Part shown: positions 50,140 through 58,792 of the stretch, one piece after another
Numbering within the stretch: the stretch's first letter is position 1
Layout of the letters: each line of letters begins with the position of its first letter
Assembly: GCA_963809385.1 (NCBI GenBank)
Contig: CAWEJL010000017.1
Coordinates: 248,001 to 312,000, forward strand
From: JAKAIY01 sp963809385
Lineage (GTDB): Bacteria > Chloroflexota > Ktedonobacteria > Ktedonobacterales > JADMIN01
Length of the DNA: 64,000 nt
Reading direction: 5' to 3'
Translations under genes and position numbers: made by a program
The notes under the pieces: generated by a model
Databases searched by the model: none
What the model was told of the DNA's origin: nothing
What the model saw: only the letters and a program-made list of their open reading frames with translations

Positions 50140-51506
50140 CAGGGTGGCGCGGCGCCAGAGCGCGCGCCGCTCACTGGGCTCGTCAGGCCCGTCTCGTCGC
50201 GAGCGGTCAGTTCATCATCGGCGCGCTTCAATTCGAGGGCGGCCTGCCAGACATGCGGCGGCGCGTCCTCCGGGGCGAGGCCTTCCAGGTCACTTGCTGG
50301 GCCTTCCCAGATGGTCTCGCCAACCACCCGGCGGAGCATGTCCTCGGTGATCCAGGCGTTCTCGGCGAGATCAGATGGTGGCGCGATGCGGCTGCGGATG
50401 CGCGTGTCGAAACGGCGCGCGATTTCCTGGTGACGGATGACTTTGCCTGTGCCGTGACACGCCGGGCAGGCCTCAAGCTCGGTTCCATGGCAGACAGAGC
50501 AGGTGAGCTTGCCTTGATTGCAGGAACAGGCGATGGTACCGCCCTTGCAGTCGGGGCAGGGGATGGTCTCGCCTGAGGCGGGAGCGGTGGGGGTCCACTC
50601 GGCGGAAGGCGGCAGCGGCGCGCCATAGTCCTGGCGGAGCCGCTCGGAGAGATCGGCGAGGCGCTCGACGGCGTTCTGCGCCAGCCGCTCGGCGTGCACC
50701 TGGAAGTAGCTCTTGGCGGCGCGTGCGCGGCGCTCGGCGGTGGCATCGGCGATGCGCCCCTTTCCCCGGCAGCGCTGGCAGGTCTTGCGACCCCGCCCGC
50801 GACAGTCAGGACAGGTGACGAAGCCCTTACCGGCGCAATGGGAGCAGGCGCGCTTGCCCGAGCCATGACAGCGCTCGCAGGAGCCGAGCATGTCTCCAGC
50901 TGCGAGCCGCTCCCGGCGCTCGCCAGCTTCGATATCCGGCGCGATGGGGAACGTGTAGTCCCATACGGGCAGGGTCGGCGCGGGATCAGCGGGGCGCGCG
51001 CCAGTGTAGGGGTCGGTGGTCTCGACCAGCGAGCGGGTCTCGCCGCGCTCGCGCAGCTCGACACGCCAGACTTCCGTATCATGCAGGGAAATGACGGACA
51101 TAGCCGCAGGAAGGTCGGGGTCTACCAGGAAGTCACGCTTGGCCCAGCGGCGCATCAGCGCACGCGCGCGTGGCTCGTCGGGATGGGGATCATCAAAGAT
51201 CGGCATGTCCACGCCCGCCGATTCTTCCCACAGCTCGCGCGCATGCGCGATAGCCTGCTGTACGCGCTCGCCCAGCTCTCCAGCATTCTCGCGAATGACA
51301 CGCACCATCTCGCGCGCCTGGAGCTCCAGTTCGTCGGCGCTATCGCTCCAGCCGTCTTCGCCGCTCCATCTGGCGTGGGAGACGCTTTCGAACTCGTTAC
51401 CAGCGCTCGCGCGCTGGCGTTCCTGCCGTCGTGAGCTCAGATCAACGGGCTCTTGCGGCGTCGTCGCGCGCTCATCGCCGTTGTTTTGCTCGCCGTTATC
51501 GGCCAT
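50139..51506 (-). CDS. Protein with two DnaJ-type cysteine-rich clusters, no J domain
   Basis: 455 residues. N-terminal ~170 residues: acidic, helical, no J-domain HPD. First cluster (about 215-265): CERCHGSG, CSHCAGKG, CPDCRGRG, CQRCRGKG, the four CxxCxGxG repeats of a DnaJ zinc domain. A helical spacer with Arg/Ala/Glu follows (~60 residues). Second cluster (about 315-365): CPDCKGG, CSCNQG, CSVCHGT, CPACHGTG. The C-terminal ~90 residues include a Trp-rich segment. Chaperone-like zinc domains in duplicate without J suggest protein or nucleic acid binding. It lies 34 nt downstream of the Bax1 gene and is coupled to a small downstream gene. Confidence 0.8.
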   Translation of the reverse strand: MADNGEQNNGDERATTPQEPVDLSSRRQERQRASAGNEFESVSHARWSGEDGWSDSADELELQAREMVRVIRENAGELGERVQQAIAHARELWEESAGVDMPIFDDPHPDEPRARALMRRWAKRDFLVDPDLPAAMSVISLHDTEVWRVELRERGETRSLVETTDPYTGARPADPAPTLPVWDYTFPIAPDIEAGERRERLAAGDMLGSCERCHGSGKRACSHCAGKGFVTCPDCRGRGRKTCQRCRGKGRIADATAERRARAAKSYFQVHAERLAQNAVERLADLSERLRQDYGAPLPPSAEWTPTAPASGETIPCPDCKGGTIACSCNQGKLTCSVCHGTELEACPACHGTGKVIRHQEIARRFDTRIRSRIAPPSDLAENAWITEDMLRRVVGETIWEGPASDLEGLAPEDAPPHVWQAALELKRADDELTARDETGLTSPVSGARSGAAPP

Positions 51507-51540
51507 GACATGCCTCCCGATATGCGCTGACTAGGGGATA

Positions 51541-53609
51541 TTAGCGGCTAAGATGGTGGGATTCACCGCGGCGCGGAGTTGAAGTGGCGTCCGGCTCAGA
51601 TCCATCTCCAGCGGAGGAGGGGTCAGCGGGAAACAGCGTTTCCGCGCTCCACCTGGCGCCAGTGTGTGTACGCCGCACGGGCTTGCGCGGTTGCGTCTTT
51701 CGGGGTAGGTCAGGCGCCGTCAGTTCGGGCTGGACGCCTGTTTCCGCGACTGAGAGTGGCGCCTGATCGGGCGCGACGGCTTCCGCGACGAAGAGCGTCG
51801 CGCGTTCGACACGCAAACCCGCGCGTCGCGCCAGCGTCTCAACCGCCACCTCGCCCAGGGGAGCATGCCCCTCCGCGAGCAGCGCGGCTAGCGCGCTCAG
51901 GGCGAGTCTGCCTCCCGCGTCCGCCACACTCGCGCGGGCTGTCGCCGCAAGACGGTCAAGCTGGAATGACGCGCAAAGGCCGAGGCCATCGAGCCATTCC
52001 GGCGCGGAAGAGCCCTGGCTGGCGGCATAGGCGGCGAGCGCCTGGGTCGCGCGGGCGATCTCGGCACGGGTGTAGCTGCGCAGGGCTGGCGCGGCTTCGA
52101 CAGCGGGGATGACGCCACGGCGTCCGACCTCATCCAGCAAACGCGGGAGGTCGAGCGCGGCGAGCCGGTCGGGAAAGTCGTCGTATGCGCGCTCGATGGC
52201 GGTGACGATGGCAGGCGCGCTGATGGCGTCATCGCGATACCAGAGGAAAGGATAGCTGGCGTCGAGGCCAGCAAACTCGGCGCGAGCGTCTTCGGGCGCC
52301 GCGACGATCAGCGCGACGGCGCCGCGGAGCGTAGCGAGCTTGCGGGCCTTGCGCGCGCGATAGTCGGGCCGCCAGTAGCCCGCCACCTCCAGGTAGACGC
52401 GGCGGTTATCGCGCGTCAGGGCGAAGTCAGGCACGAGAATCGTATTGCCAAGGATGACCGGCTCCGGCTCCCGCTCCAGCCGCCAGCCCGCTGTCTCACC
52501 CGCGCGCTCCAGCGCGGCGAAGTCGGCGTGAAGCCGCCGCTCTAGCGAGGAGTCGAACGCGACGGTCTCTGTGGCGCCCTGGCGCACCGCGTCCTCGTCG
52601 TGGGTGGCGCCCGTGCGGAGCAGGCGGGCCAGACGCTCATCGAGCTCGAACAGGCAAGGACGCCCGTGGATGTGGATCGCCGCCATGCCTGACAGAGCCG
52701 CCACATCGCCGAGCGCGGCCTCAGCGGGAATATCGCGGCGGTAGCCAAGCAGCGCCCGGCAGAGACGCGCCAGCCGGTCGCCATACTGGTTGACGCCTCC
52801 CATCATCTCGCGCGGGCCGTGCAGCGTGATGACCACCGGCTGGCGCGCACGCTCCAGTGTGGTCGGGACGGCGTACAGCCCGCCGCGTTCGGCGACGAGG
52901 CGCGCTTCCGATTGACTGGCGTCATCGAACGTGACTTCGTAGCTCACCCCCATCCGGCGGGCGAGGAAGCAGACACGCTTGACGGTCGCGCCAAGGCTGG
53001 CTCCATCGCGCGGCTCGATTCGCCAGGTAACGTCGGAGGCGCTAGCCAGCAGCCCCTCGACCGCGCACTGGTTGTAGCGCGCGGCCAGCTCAGCGGGCGC
53101 GGGCGCGGCGTCGCTGAGGCGGGTGAGGCGGGCGGCGCGCAGGTCATCCTGGGCGAGCAACGCGTCGAGTGTGGCGCGGGTAAGTCCCAAGCTGGCGGCG
53201 AAGGCGTCGAGCGCAGGCTCGCGCGCCGCTGCGGGCAGGAAGCCGCCATGCGCGGTGTTGACGTAATCGTAGAGCGCGAGCCGCAGCGCGCCGGGGCCGT
53301 CAATGCGTGGAGCGCCAGCGCCGCCGCTTCGCCCGGCGTGGCGGGTTGCGGCCACGGTGGACTGGCCCACTGATACCAGTCACTCAGGCACGATGTAAGG
53401 CTGCGGGCCATGCGAACATCGCCAGCGATCTGGGCGGGCCGGTCGTCGGGGAAATCCGCGCGGGCAAGGCCCAGCGAGGACTCGTATAGCCCGATGAGCG
53501 CGGCCAGCGCGTCGCTCGCCTCGCGGGGGCGCAGGAGGCGCGGCGCGACGCTGACCACGCCGTCGCGGCGGGTGAAACGCTTGGGGATATCGGCGAGCGC
53601 GAGCCGCAT
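51541..53609 (-). CDS. Bax1-type (DUF790) nuclease, one frame break
   Basis: About 690 residues. Partner nuclease of XPB helicase in archaea and some bacteria. The ATG at 53609 follows the XPB stop with no gap (TAGATG). Frame 1: MRLALADIPKRFTRRDGVVS through LAALIGLYESSLGLARADFP; frame 2 (to 51541): GALRLALYDYVNTAHGGFLP, AARYNQCAVEGLLASASDV, ITLHGPREMMGGVNQYGDRL. The nuclease core ILVPDFALTRDNRRVYLEVAGYW has the PD-(D/E)xK acids, with the Lys-rich RARKARKLATL after it. The break is near 53290-53320. A Pro/Arg/Thr-rich tail extends the C-terminus by ~90 residues. Confidence 0.85.
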
Positions 53610-55088
53610 CTAGTTTCGCCTCCTGCGCTGGGTGGACGCGCGCTCCTCGGTGGTGCCTTCGGTGACCAGCTCGTAGAGCGTGGCGCTCGTCGCCTTGGGA
53701 CGCAGGATGCGCCCCAGCCGCTGGATGTATTCGCGCGGTGTGGCGTTGCCGCTGACGATGACCGCGACACCACAATCGGGGATGTCCACGCCCTCGTTGA
53801 GCACCCGCCCAGAGACGAGCTTGGTGAAGCGACCCGCGCGGAATCCCTCCAGGATCGCGCGGCGCTCGGCGGCGGGGGTCAGGTGGGTGATGCTGGGCAT
53901 CACGAAGCGCTGGCTGATCTCCGCGACGAGCGCGTTATACTCGCTGAAGATCAGCACGCGCTCGTCACGATGGCGGGCGAGGATGTCCTCCAGCAGCGCG
54001 AGCTTGGCGGTCGCATCCAGCGCCAGCGAGCGGGCCTCGCGCCAGGCGAGCATCGCCGCTCTGGCCTCGGGATCGCGGGCGCTGGCCCAGAGAATCTTAC
54101 GCTGGAAGTCGGCGGGTGAAGCGATGACGAGCCGGCGGCGGCGGATGAAACCGCGATACGTCTCGCGGGCGGCGTCATAGCGGGCGCGCTCGTCGGGCGT
54201 GAGGGTGACGGCGACGCGCTCGACCTGGAATCCAGCGAGATAGCGGTCGGCGGAGAGCGATTCGGGGTCGCGGCGGTAGACCTCTGGGCCAATCAGCTGG
54301 TCGAGGTCGGTATGCAGCTGGTCGGCGCGCTCCGGCGTGGCGCTGAGACCCAGCCGCAGCGGTGTGAACGCGCCCTCGGCGATCTGGCGGTACGTCGGCG
54401 CGGGCAGGTGGTGGCATTCGTCGAAGATCAGCAGGCCGAAGCGCCAGAGCAGCTCAGGCCGCAGCAGCGCCGAATCGTAGGTGATGATCGTGATCGGCGC
54501 AATCTCGCGGGCGCCGCCACCATAGACGCCGATCATCTCCGGCGGCGCATCCAGCGCGTCTACCAGCGCGCGCTTCCACTGGCCAAGCAGATCAATCGTT
54601 GGCGCGACAACCAGCGTCCACAGGCCGGTGTCGACGATAGCCAGCGCGCCGAGATAGGTCTTGCCCGCGCCGGTAGGCAGCGTCACGACGCCACGGCTGC
54701 CCTCCGCGCGCCAGGCGATCAGCGCCTCGGTCTGGTAGGGGCGCGGCTCCAGCGTAGGACGTGGCTCGAACGGCAGCGTGGGACGCGGCTCGAAGGCCAT
54801 CTGGAGCGGCGCTGCGGCCTGGGCAAGCAGCGCGGCCCGCAGCGTCTCGTATTCGATCGGACGCGCGCGGAAGAAGCGCCCGCGCCGGTCGCGCAGCAGA
54901 CGTGGCAGCAGGGACGCCGCGCGCGGGCCGAAGAGCGCGTCCGCCAGGGCATCGTCATCGAGCGGCAGCAGAGCGGCGGGCGGCGTCACGGTCAGGTCAC
55001 GCCCACGCCAGCCCAGGGTGATGACATCGTCTGTTCGCGGGGATGCGCTCCCGTCCGGCGCTCCACCCGCCTCCTCAGGCTCCAGCAT
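53610..55088 (-). CDS. XPB-type superfamily 2 DNA helicase
   Basis: 492 residues. N-terminal damage-recognition-like region, then LEPRPYQTEALIAWRAEGSR, Walker A VVTLPTGAGKTYLGALAIVD, DEAH-like LLIFDECHHLPAPTYRQIAE, motif III LGLSATPERADQL, a clamp/thumb-like region, motif V KLVSGRVLNEGVDIPDCGVA and motif VI YIQRLGRILRPKATSATLYE. It unwinds DNA at lesions or bubbles, and with Bax1 forms a helicase-nuclease that can cut damaged bubbles in archaea. The linker has a repeated FEPRPTL heptad. First gene of the run, GGGGAG 8 nt before the ATG. Confidence 0.92.
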   Translation of the reverse strand: MLEPEEAGGAPDGSASPRTDDVITLGWRGRDLTVTPPAALLPLDDDALADALFGPRAASLLPRLLRDRRGRFFRARPIEYETLRAALLAQAAAPLQMAFEPRPTLPFEPRPTLEPRPYQTEALIAWRAEGSRGVVTLPTGAGKTYLGALAIVDTGLWTLVVAPTIDLLGQWKRALVDALDAPPEMIGVYGGGAREIAPITIITYDSALLRPELLWRFGLLIFDECHHLPAPTYRQIAEGAFTPLRLGLSATPERADQLHTDLDQLIGPEVYRRDPESLSADRYLAGFQVERVAVTLTPDERARYDAARETYRGFIRRRRLVIASPADFQRKILWASARDPEARAAMLAWREARSLALDATAKLALLEDILARHRDERVLIFSEYNALVAEISQRFVMPSITHLTPAAERRAILEGFRAGRFTKLVSGRVLNEGVDIPDCGVAVIVSGNATPREYIQRLGRILRPKATSATLYELVTEGTTEERASTQRRRRN

Positions 55089-55327
55089 TGACTCGCTCCC
55101 CCCACACGCTCGCGGTCGCCCGCGCGGTAGCGTCCACTCGCTCGCGGGTCCCCAGCGTCCATTCTACGCGACTCCGCACATTCTGGGTGTGAAGGAACGG
55201 CTCTGGGCAGGCAAGTGTGAGACGATCTGTGTTACCCTGATGGGCGCCGGGACCGCGCGCCAAACGGAGACGCGGGCGCTGGGCGAATAGCTCTTGAGGA
55301 CAAGCGAGAAACGGAGCGATAGACGAT

Positions 55328-55690
55328 ATGGCGACACAACAGGAGCGCGAGGCGTTTCTGCGGGGCTGGCGAGCCGCCATGGAAGAGGCGCTGGCGGTAC
55401 TCGCGGGCGAGGCGAAGGAGTGGCGCGAAGAGGAGGCGGAAGCCTCAGCGTCAGGCACCTACAAGCTCCCCGGCAGCTTTGCGCTGGACGAGGTGCAAGG
55501 CTCGTTCCGTGGCCGGCATGAGTTGCTAGCGTGGGTGACGCAGATTGGCCCATCGGCGCAGCGGGGGAATGACCCTGAGCTAGCGCGCGCGCTCGACGCG
55601 CTGATCGATGGGCAGGCCAGCGACACCGACCGCCAGGCGCTAGGCCTGACTCCGTACGTCCCTGAGGAGGGTGACGGCGCGAAGTCGTAG
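55328..55690 (+). CDS. Hypothetical protein, 120 aa
   Basis: MATQQEREAFLRGWRAAMEE start; an N-terminal amphipathic helix with a Glu-rich stretch (AGEAKEWREEEAEA), then ELLAWVTQIGPSAQRGNDPE. No cysteines and no membrane helix. GGAG lies 11 nt before the ATG. Divergent from XPB. I recognise no domain; codon use looks like that of the neighbours, so it is probably a native gene. Confidence 0.6.
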   Translation: MATQQEREAFLRGWRAAMEEALAVLAGEAKEWREEEAEASASGTYKLPGSFALDEVQGSFRGRHELLAWVTQIGPSAQRGNDPELARALDALIDGQASDTDRQALGLTPYVPEEGDGAKS

Positions 55691-55938
55691 CGCGTCATGG
55701 CCCTCCTTGCGCTGATTCACCTGGGGAAAGGTGTTCAGCAATAAATAGCGTGTTCCGCCCAATCGGGCGAGATGTACGCCTATTTTCTTAGGTATGCGCT
55801 ATACTGGGGCGGATAACGCCAGCCAGATGCGACTGATACAGGGCGACGGCGCCGTCTTGGGCCACGCATGTGCAGCCGCTCATATGAGCCTGGACGCTAA
55901 TCCGCGTCAGCGCTCGCATTTGAGGAGTCGAGAGAGGG

Positions 55939-57033
55939 ATGGGAACAGGCGTGACGACAGTGTGTCCTCACTGCGGGCAGGAGACAGATAGCAGCCTGCC
56001 CTTCTGCCAGTTATGCGGGCAGCGGCTGGTGGGAGATAGTCAAAGCGTTGGGCTGCCTTCGTGGCTGCGGCCAGCCACGCCCTCTCAGGCGCCTGCGACA
56101 CCAGGAGTCAAACCACAGCTTGTCGCGCGTTTATTCGTCGTGGCTCCGACGGTCATCCACCAGACGCAGGGACGAGAGTTCCCGCTGGATGGTCATGAGG
56201 TTCGCATTGGCCGGGCGCCGAGCTGCGACATCAACCTCGACGGTGATCCGCTGGTCTCGCGATTCCACGCATTGTTTCGCCCGGTAGATGGCGGCTATCT
56301 GGTCAGTGATTTGGGCAGCAGCAACGGCACACTGATCAACGATCAGGAAATCCACGTCGAGACACCACTGCGTGAGGGTGACGTGGTCACGATCGGAGAG
56401 TGCAAGCTGCGGATCGAGACGGGCTTCTTCGAGATCAACACCGGCCAGGTGACGCAACAGCCCACATCAGCGGCGCCCGAGGCGCCCTCGATGGGTATGC
56501 CGATGTATCAGTCCGGTGAGCCTGCGTTCGGCGCGGGGGCTACACCTGATCCCTTCCCGCCGCTGTTCGAAGGCGCTACCGGGCCAATGCCGGTCGCCAT
56601 CATACCCCCAGCGGTGGCGGAGCCCGCTGAGCCCGCCGCCCCGCCACCGCCGCCCCCTCCGCCAACGCCCGAAGAACTACGCGAGCAGGCGACGAACCTG
56701 AGCATTCAGCTGGCGCAGCAGGCCCGCGATGCGATCCAAGAGGCGGAACGTCTTCGCAACGCGCTCGAGGACGCCCGCCAGCGCGTCGCCGCAGCGCAGA
56801 ACTTGCAGCCCGCCGCCGACAGTGTGACGTATCGCGGCGATCTCGCCGGCCTGCGCGATCTGGTAGGCAGGGTGGTCGAAAGCCCGCAGCACCTCGAACT
56901 GGTGACGCGACTCGCGAGCGTCACGCCGCAGCTTGCCGAGGCGCTGGACACACTCAACGCGACGGAGCCATACGCAGCGCTGCTGGGCGCGCTGGGAGAC
57001 CTGCGCAAGAAGCTGGACGACGCGCTGGCCTAA
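55939..57033 (+). CDS. Zinc-ribbon FHA-domain protein with coiled-coil tail
   Basis: 364 residues. N-terminal zinc ribbon VCPHCGQETDSSLPFCQLCG, a ~45-residue linker, then an FHA domain (about 75-165): FPLDGHEVRIGRAPSCDINL, PLVSRFHALFRPVDGG, DLGSSNGTLINDQEI and LREGDVVTIGECKLRIETGF with the canonical SRFH and SSNGT loops. After it come a Pro-rich stretch (PAAPPPPPPPPTPEE) and a C-terminal coiled coil with AAQNLQPAADSVTYRGDLAG. A strong terminator follows. Same architecture at the N-terminus as the gene at 38760; it binds phospho-Thr peptides. Confidence 0.87.
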   Translation: MGTGVTTVCPHCGQETDSSLPFCQLCGQRLVGDSQSVGLPSWLRPATPSQAPATPGVKPQLVARLFVVAPTVIHQTQGREFPLDGHEVRIGRAPSCDINLDGDPLVSRFHALFRPVDGGYLVSDLGSSNGTLINDQEIHVETPLREGDVVTIGECKLRIETGFFEINTGQVTQQPTSAAPEAPSMGMPMYQSGEPAFGAGATPDPFPPLFEGATGPMPVAIIPPAVAEPAEPAAPPPPPPPPTPEELREQATNLSIQLAQQARDAIQEAERLRNALEDARQRVAAAQNLQPAADSVTYRGDLAGLRDLVGRVVESPQHLELVTRLASVTPQLAEALDTLNATEPYAALLGALGDLRKKLDDALA

Positions 57034-57049
57034 GCGGCGCGCACGTCGC

Positions 57050-57091
57050 CGGCCCGCTCTTCCACGTATGGAAGAGCGGGCCGTGTTTTTT
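57050..57091 (+). terminator. Strong intrinsic terminator after the FHA gene
   Basis: A perfect 15-bp stem (CGGCCCGCTCTTCCA with its complement, 57050-57083), a 4-nt loop CGTA, then TGTTTTTT. It begins 17 nt after the stop. Confidence 0.9.
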
Positions 57092-57140
57092 GTGGAGGCC
57101 GCAACACACACGGCTATCACACACATGCGGTGGGATTGCG

Positions 57141-57647
57141 CTATCTGCCGAAATGGGCTCCAAAGCCGGCTACGGCGAGATAGACGATCCAGAGCAGAGC
57201 GCAAGCGCCAAGGATGGAGCCATAGCAGCCGATCAGGCTGCGGCGACGGATATCGAGCGCCTGCTTGAGCTGAATGTCCATGTCGGGCGGGTCAAGCTCG
57301 ATCTGAGGCGCGATGTCATGCAGCTTGGCGAGCAGGGCGCGGAACTCATTGACACTGGTCATGCCTTCGGCGGCGATGATCGTATTGCCGTCGTCAAGAT
57401 CAAACATCAAGAGCAGTTTGCTGGGGTTGGGATCGCCCGGCGTGAGGATCAAGCGCTTGATGCTCGCCAACTCGACCCGGTCAGCCTCGGATTCCTCACG
57501 CCGCAGCAGGACAAAGCTCGTGGGATAGAGAAGCAACTCCTTGCCGAGACCATACCGCACACGCGCCAGCGGCTGCTCACCGCCCGCGCCCTCCAGCGCG
57601 GCCCGCTCCTCGGAGAGGTCCGCCTGTTCCCGTTCGTCCTGCGCCAT
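57141..57647 (-). CDS. Hypothetical protein with C-terminal TM, 168 aa
   Basis: ATG at 57647 with GGAAGG 5 nt upstream (the frame is open further up). Acidic N-terminus (MAQDEREQADLSEERAALEG), a soluble middle with LARVRYGLGKELLLYPTSFV, SIKRLILTPGDPNPSKLLL and MFDLDDGNTIIAAEGM, which looks like a PH-like beta domain, and one C-terminal helix SILGACALLWIVYLAVAGFG. Family not recognised. Convergent with the FHA gene. Confidence 0.6.
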   Translation of the reverse strand: MAQDEREQADLSEERAALEGAGGEQPLARVRYGLGKELLLYPTSFVLLRREESEADRVELASIKRLILTPGDPNPSKLLLMFDLDDGNTIIAAEGMTSVNEFRALLAKLHDIAPQIELDPPDMDIQLKQALDIRRRSLIGCYGSILGACALLWIVYLAVAGFGAHFGR

Positions 57648-57707
57648 GTCGCCTTCCCGATAATTTCCGCGCGCCGGTATGCGCGCGTCCGATGTGTCTT
57701 TGTGGAT

Positions 57708-57716
57708 ATTGTAGCA
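57708..57716 (-). promoter_or_regulatory. Extended -10 promoter for the 57141-57647 gene
   Basis: Minus-strand TGCTACAAT, identical to the extended -10 at 32909, about 60 nt upstream of the start. Confidence 0.45.
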
Positions 57717-57835
57717 CTGAGTGGCCTCGTTCCCCACCCACGCCTGACTTCATGCGTGTTTTTCGACAAGCGCGTCCTGGCGCTCCATGCCCCCATGCGA
57801 GCGCGCGAGTCAATCACGCCTCGCCTGCGACCGCA

Positions 57836-57865
57836 TTGACCCGCCGCCGCGCGCTGGCGCATACT
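57836..57865 (+). promoter_or_regulatory. Sigma-A promoter for the leucine catabolic operon
   Basis: TTGACC (57836-57841), an 18-nt spacer, CATACT (57860-57865), ~90 nt before the hydratase start. Confidence 0.5.
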
Positions 57866-57877
57866 GCAAACAGGCGC

Positions 57878-57911
57878 GCATGCGAGACCGGCCCGCATGC
57901 GAGACCGACCC
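57878..57911. repeat. 17-bp tandem repeat, probable operator
   Basis: Two contiguous copies of GCATGCGAGACCGRCCC (one mismatch), beginning 12 nt after the predicted -10 and 41 nt before the ATG. Placed over the transcription start, it could be a repressor site for the operon. Confidence 0.6.
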
Positions 57912-57952
57912 GCAATCGAAACATCCTTCACAGCGCGAGGAGGCGCTGCCAC

Positions 57953-58792
57953 ATGCGTGACGGCATCAACGACGATGAGTCCCTTCCGGCGAGCGAGTGG
58001 CCGGACTATCAGCATCTCACCATCAGTCAGGATGGTATCGCGGCGGTTGTTACCCTCAACCGGCCCGACGTGCATAACGCCTTCAACGAACGGCTAATCG
58101 TCGAGCTACGCGACGCGTTCACCCATCTGAGCGCCGATGACAGCATCCGCGCGGTCGTGCTGCGCGGCGCGGGGCGTAGCTTCTCCGCCGGAGCGGACCT
58201 CAACTGGATGCGATTCAACCTCGAAGCCACCCACGCTGAGAACGTCGCCGACGCGCTGCGTATGGCCGATATGTTCCGCGTGATAGATACCTGCCGCCAT
58301 CCCGTCATTGGCCGCATTCACGGCGCGGCGTTGGGGGGAGGCGTAGGCCTTACCGCCGTCTGCGACATCGCCATCGCAGCCGACGACACCCGCTTCGGCT
58401 TCACCGAGGCGCGGCTCGGCATCGCGCCAGCGGTCATCTCACCCTTCGCCGTCCGCAAGATCGGCGAAAGCCACGCCCGCGCCCTCTTCCTCACGGCGGA
58501 GCGCTTCGACGCCGCCCGCGCGCTGGCGATTGGCCTCATCCACCAGGTCGTTCCGGCGGCGGAGCTCGATGACGCCGTGAGCGCCGCACTGCGCAACATC
58601 GGCCTCAGCGGCCCGGCAGGCGTCCAGGCCGCCAAGCGCATGGCGATGACTGTCGCCCACATTCCTGACGCCGAGGCGCGCGAGCTCACGGCGAACACGA
58701 TCGCCAGCCTTCGCGTCAGTGACGAAGGCCAGGAGGGCATCCGCGCCTTCCTGGAGAAGCGCACGGCAAGCTGGGCTGTCACGAATGAGTAA
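57953..58792 (+). CDS. Methylglutaconyl-CoA hydratase-like enoyl-CoA hydratase
   Basis: 279 residues. Crotonase fold: VVTLNRPDVHNAFNERLIVE, VVLRGAGRSFSAGADLNWMR (oxyanion hole), GRIHGAALGGGVGLTAVCDI (oxyanion hole 2), FGFTEARLGIAPAVISPFAV and the C-terminal SDEGQEGIRAFLEKRTASW. The FSAGADLNWM and EGQEGIRAFLEKR segments are typical of LiuC/AUH-type methylglutaconyl-CoA hydratases. ATG at 57953 has GAGGAGG 9 nt upstream. Its stop overlaps the mccA start (ATGAGTAA). The neighbours mccA and HMG-CoA lyase confirm the leucine pathway. Confidence 0.88.
   Translation: MRDGINDDESLPASEWPDYQHLTISQDGIAAVVTLNRPDVHNAFNERLIVELRDAFTHLSADDSIRAVVLRGAGRSFSAGADLNWMRFNLEATHAENVADALRMADMFRVIDTCRHPVIGRIHGAALGGGVGLTAVCDIAIAADDTRFGFTEARLGIAPAVISPFAVRKIGESHARALFLTAERFDAARALAIGLIHQVVPAAELDDAVSAALRNIGLSGPAGVQAAKRMAMTVAHIPDAEARELTANTIASLRVSDEGQEGIRAFLEKRTASWAVTNE

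Larger units (their letters stand above)
57648..57952. other. Divergent regulatory region of the leucine catabolic operon
   Basis: 305 nt with promoters in both directions (57708-57716 leftward, 57836-57865 rightward) and a 17-bp tandem repeat (57878-57911). No credible gene. Confidence 0.6.

Noticed and set aside
55740..55810. TATACT before the second FHA gene as a full sigma-A promoter
   Set aside because: TATACT at 55800-55805 has no -35 at 16-19 nt and no TGn extension; it may function, but support is too thin.
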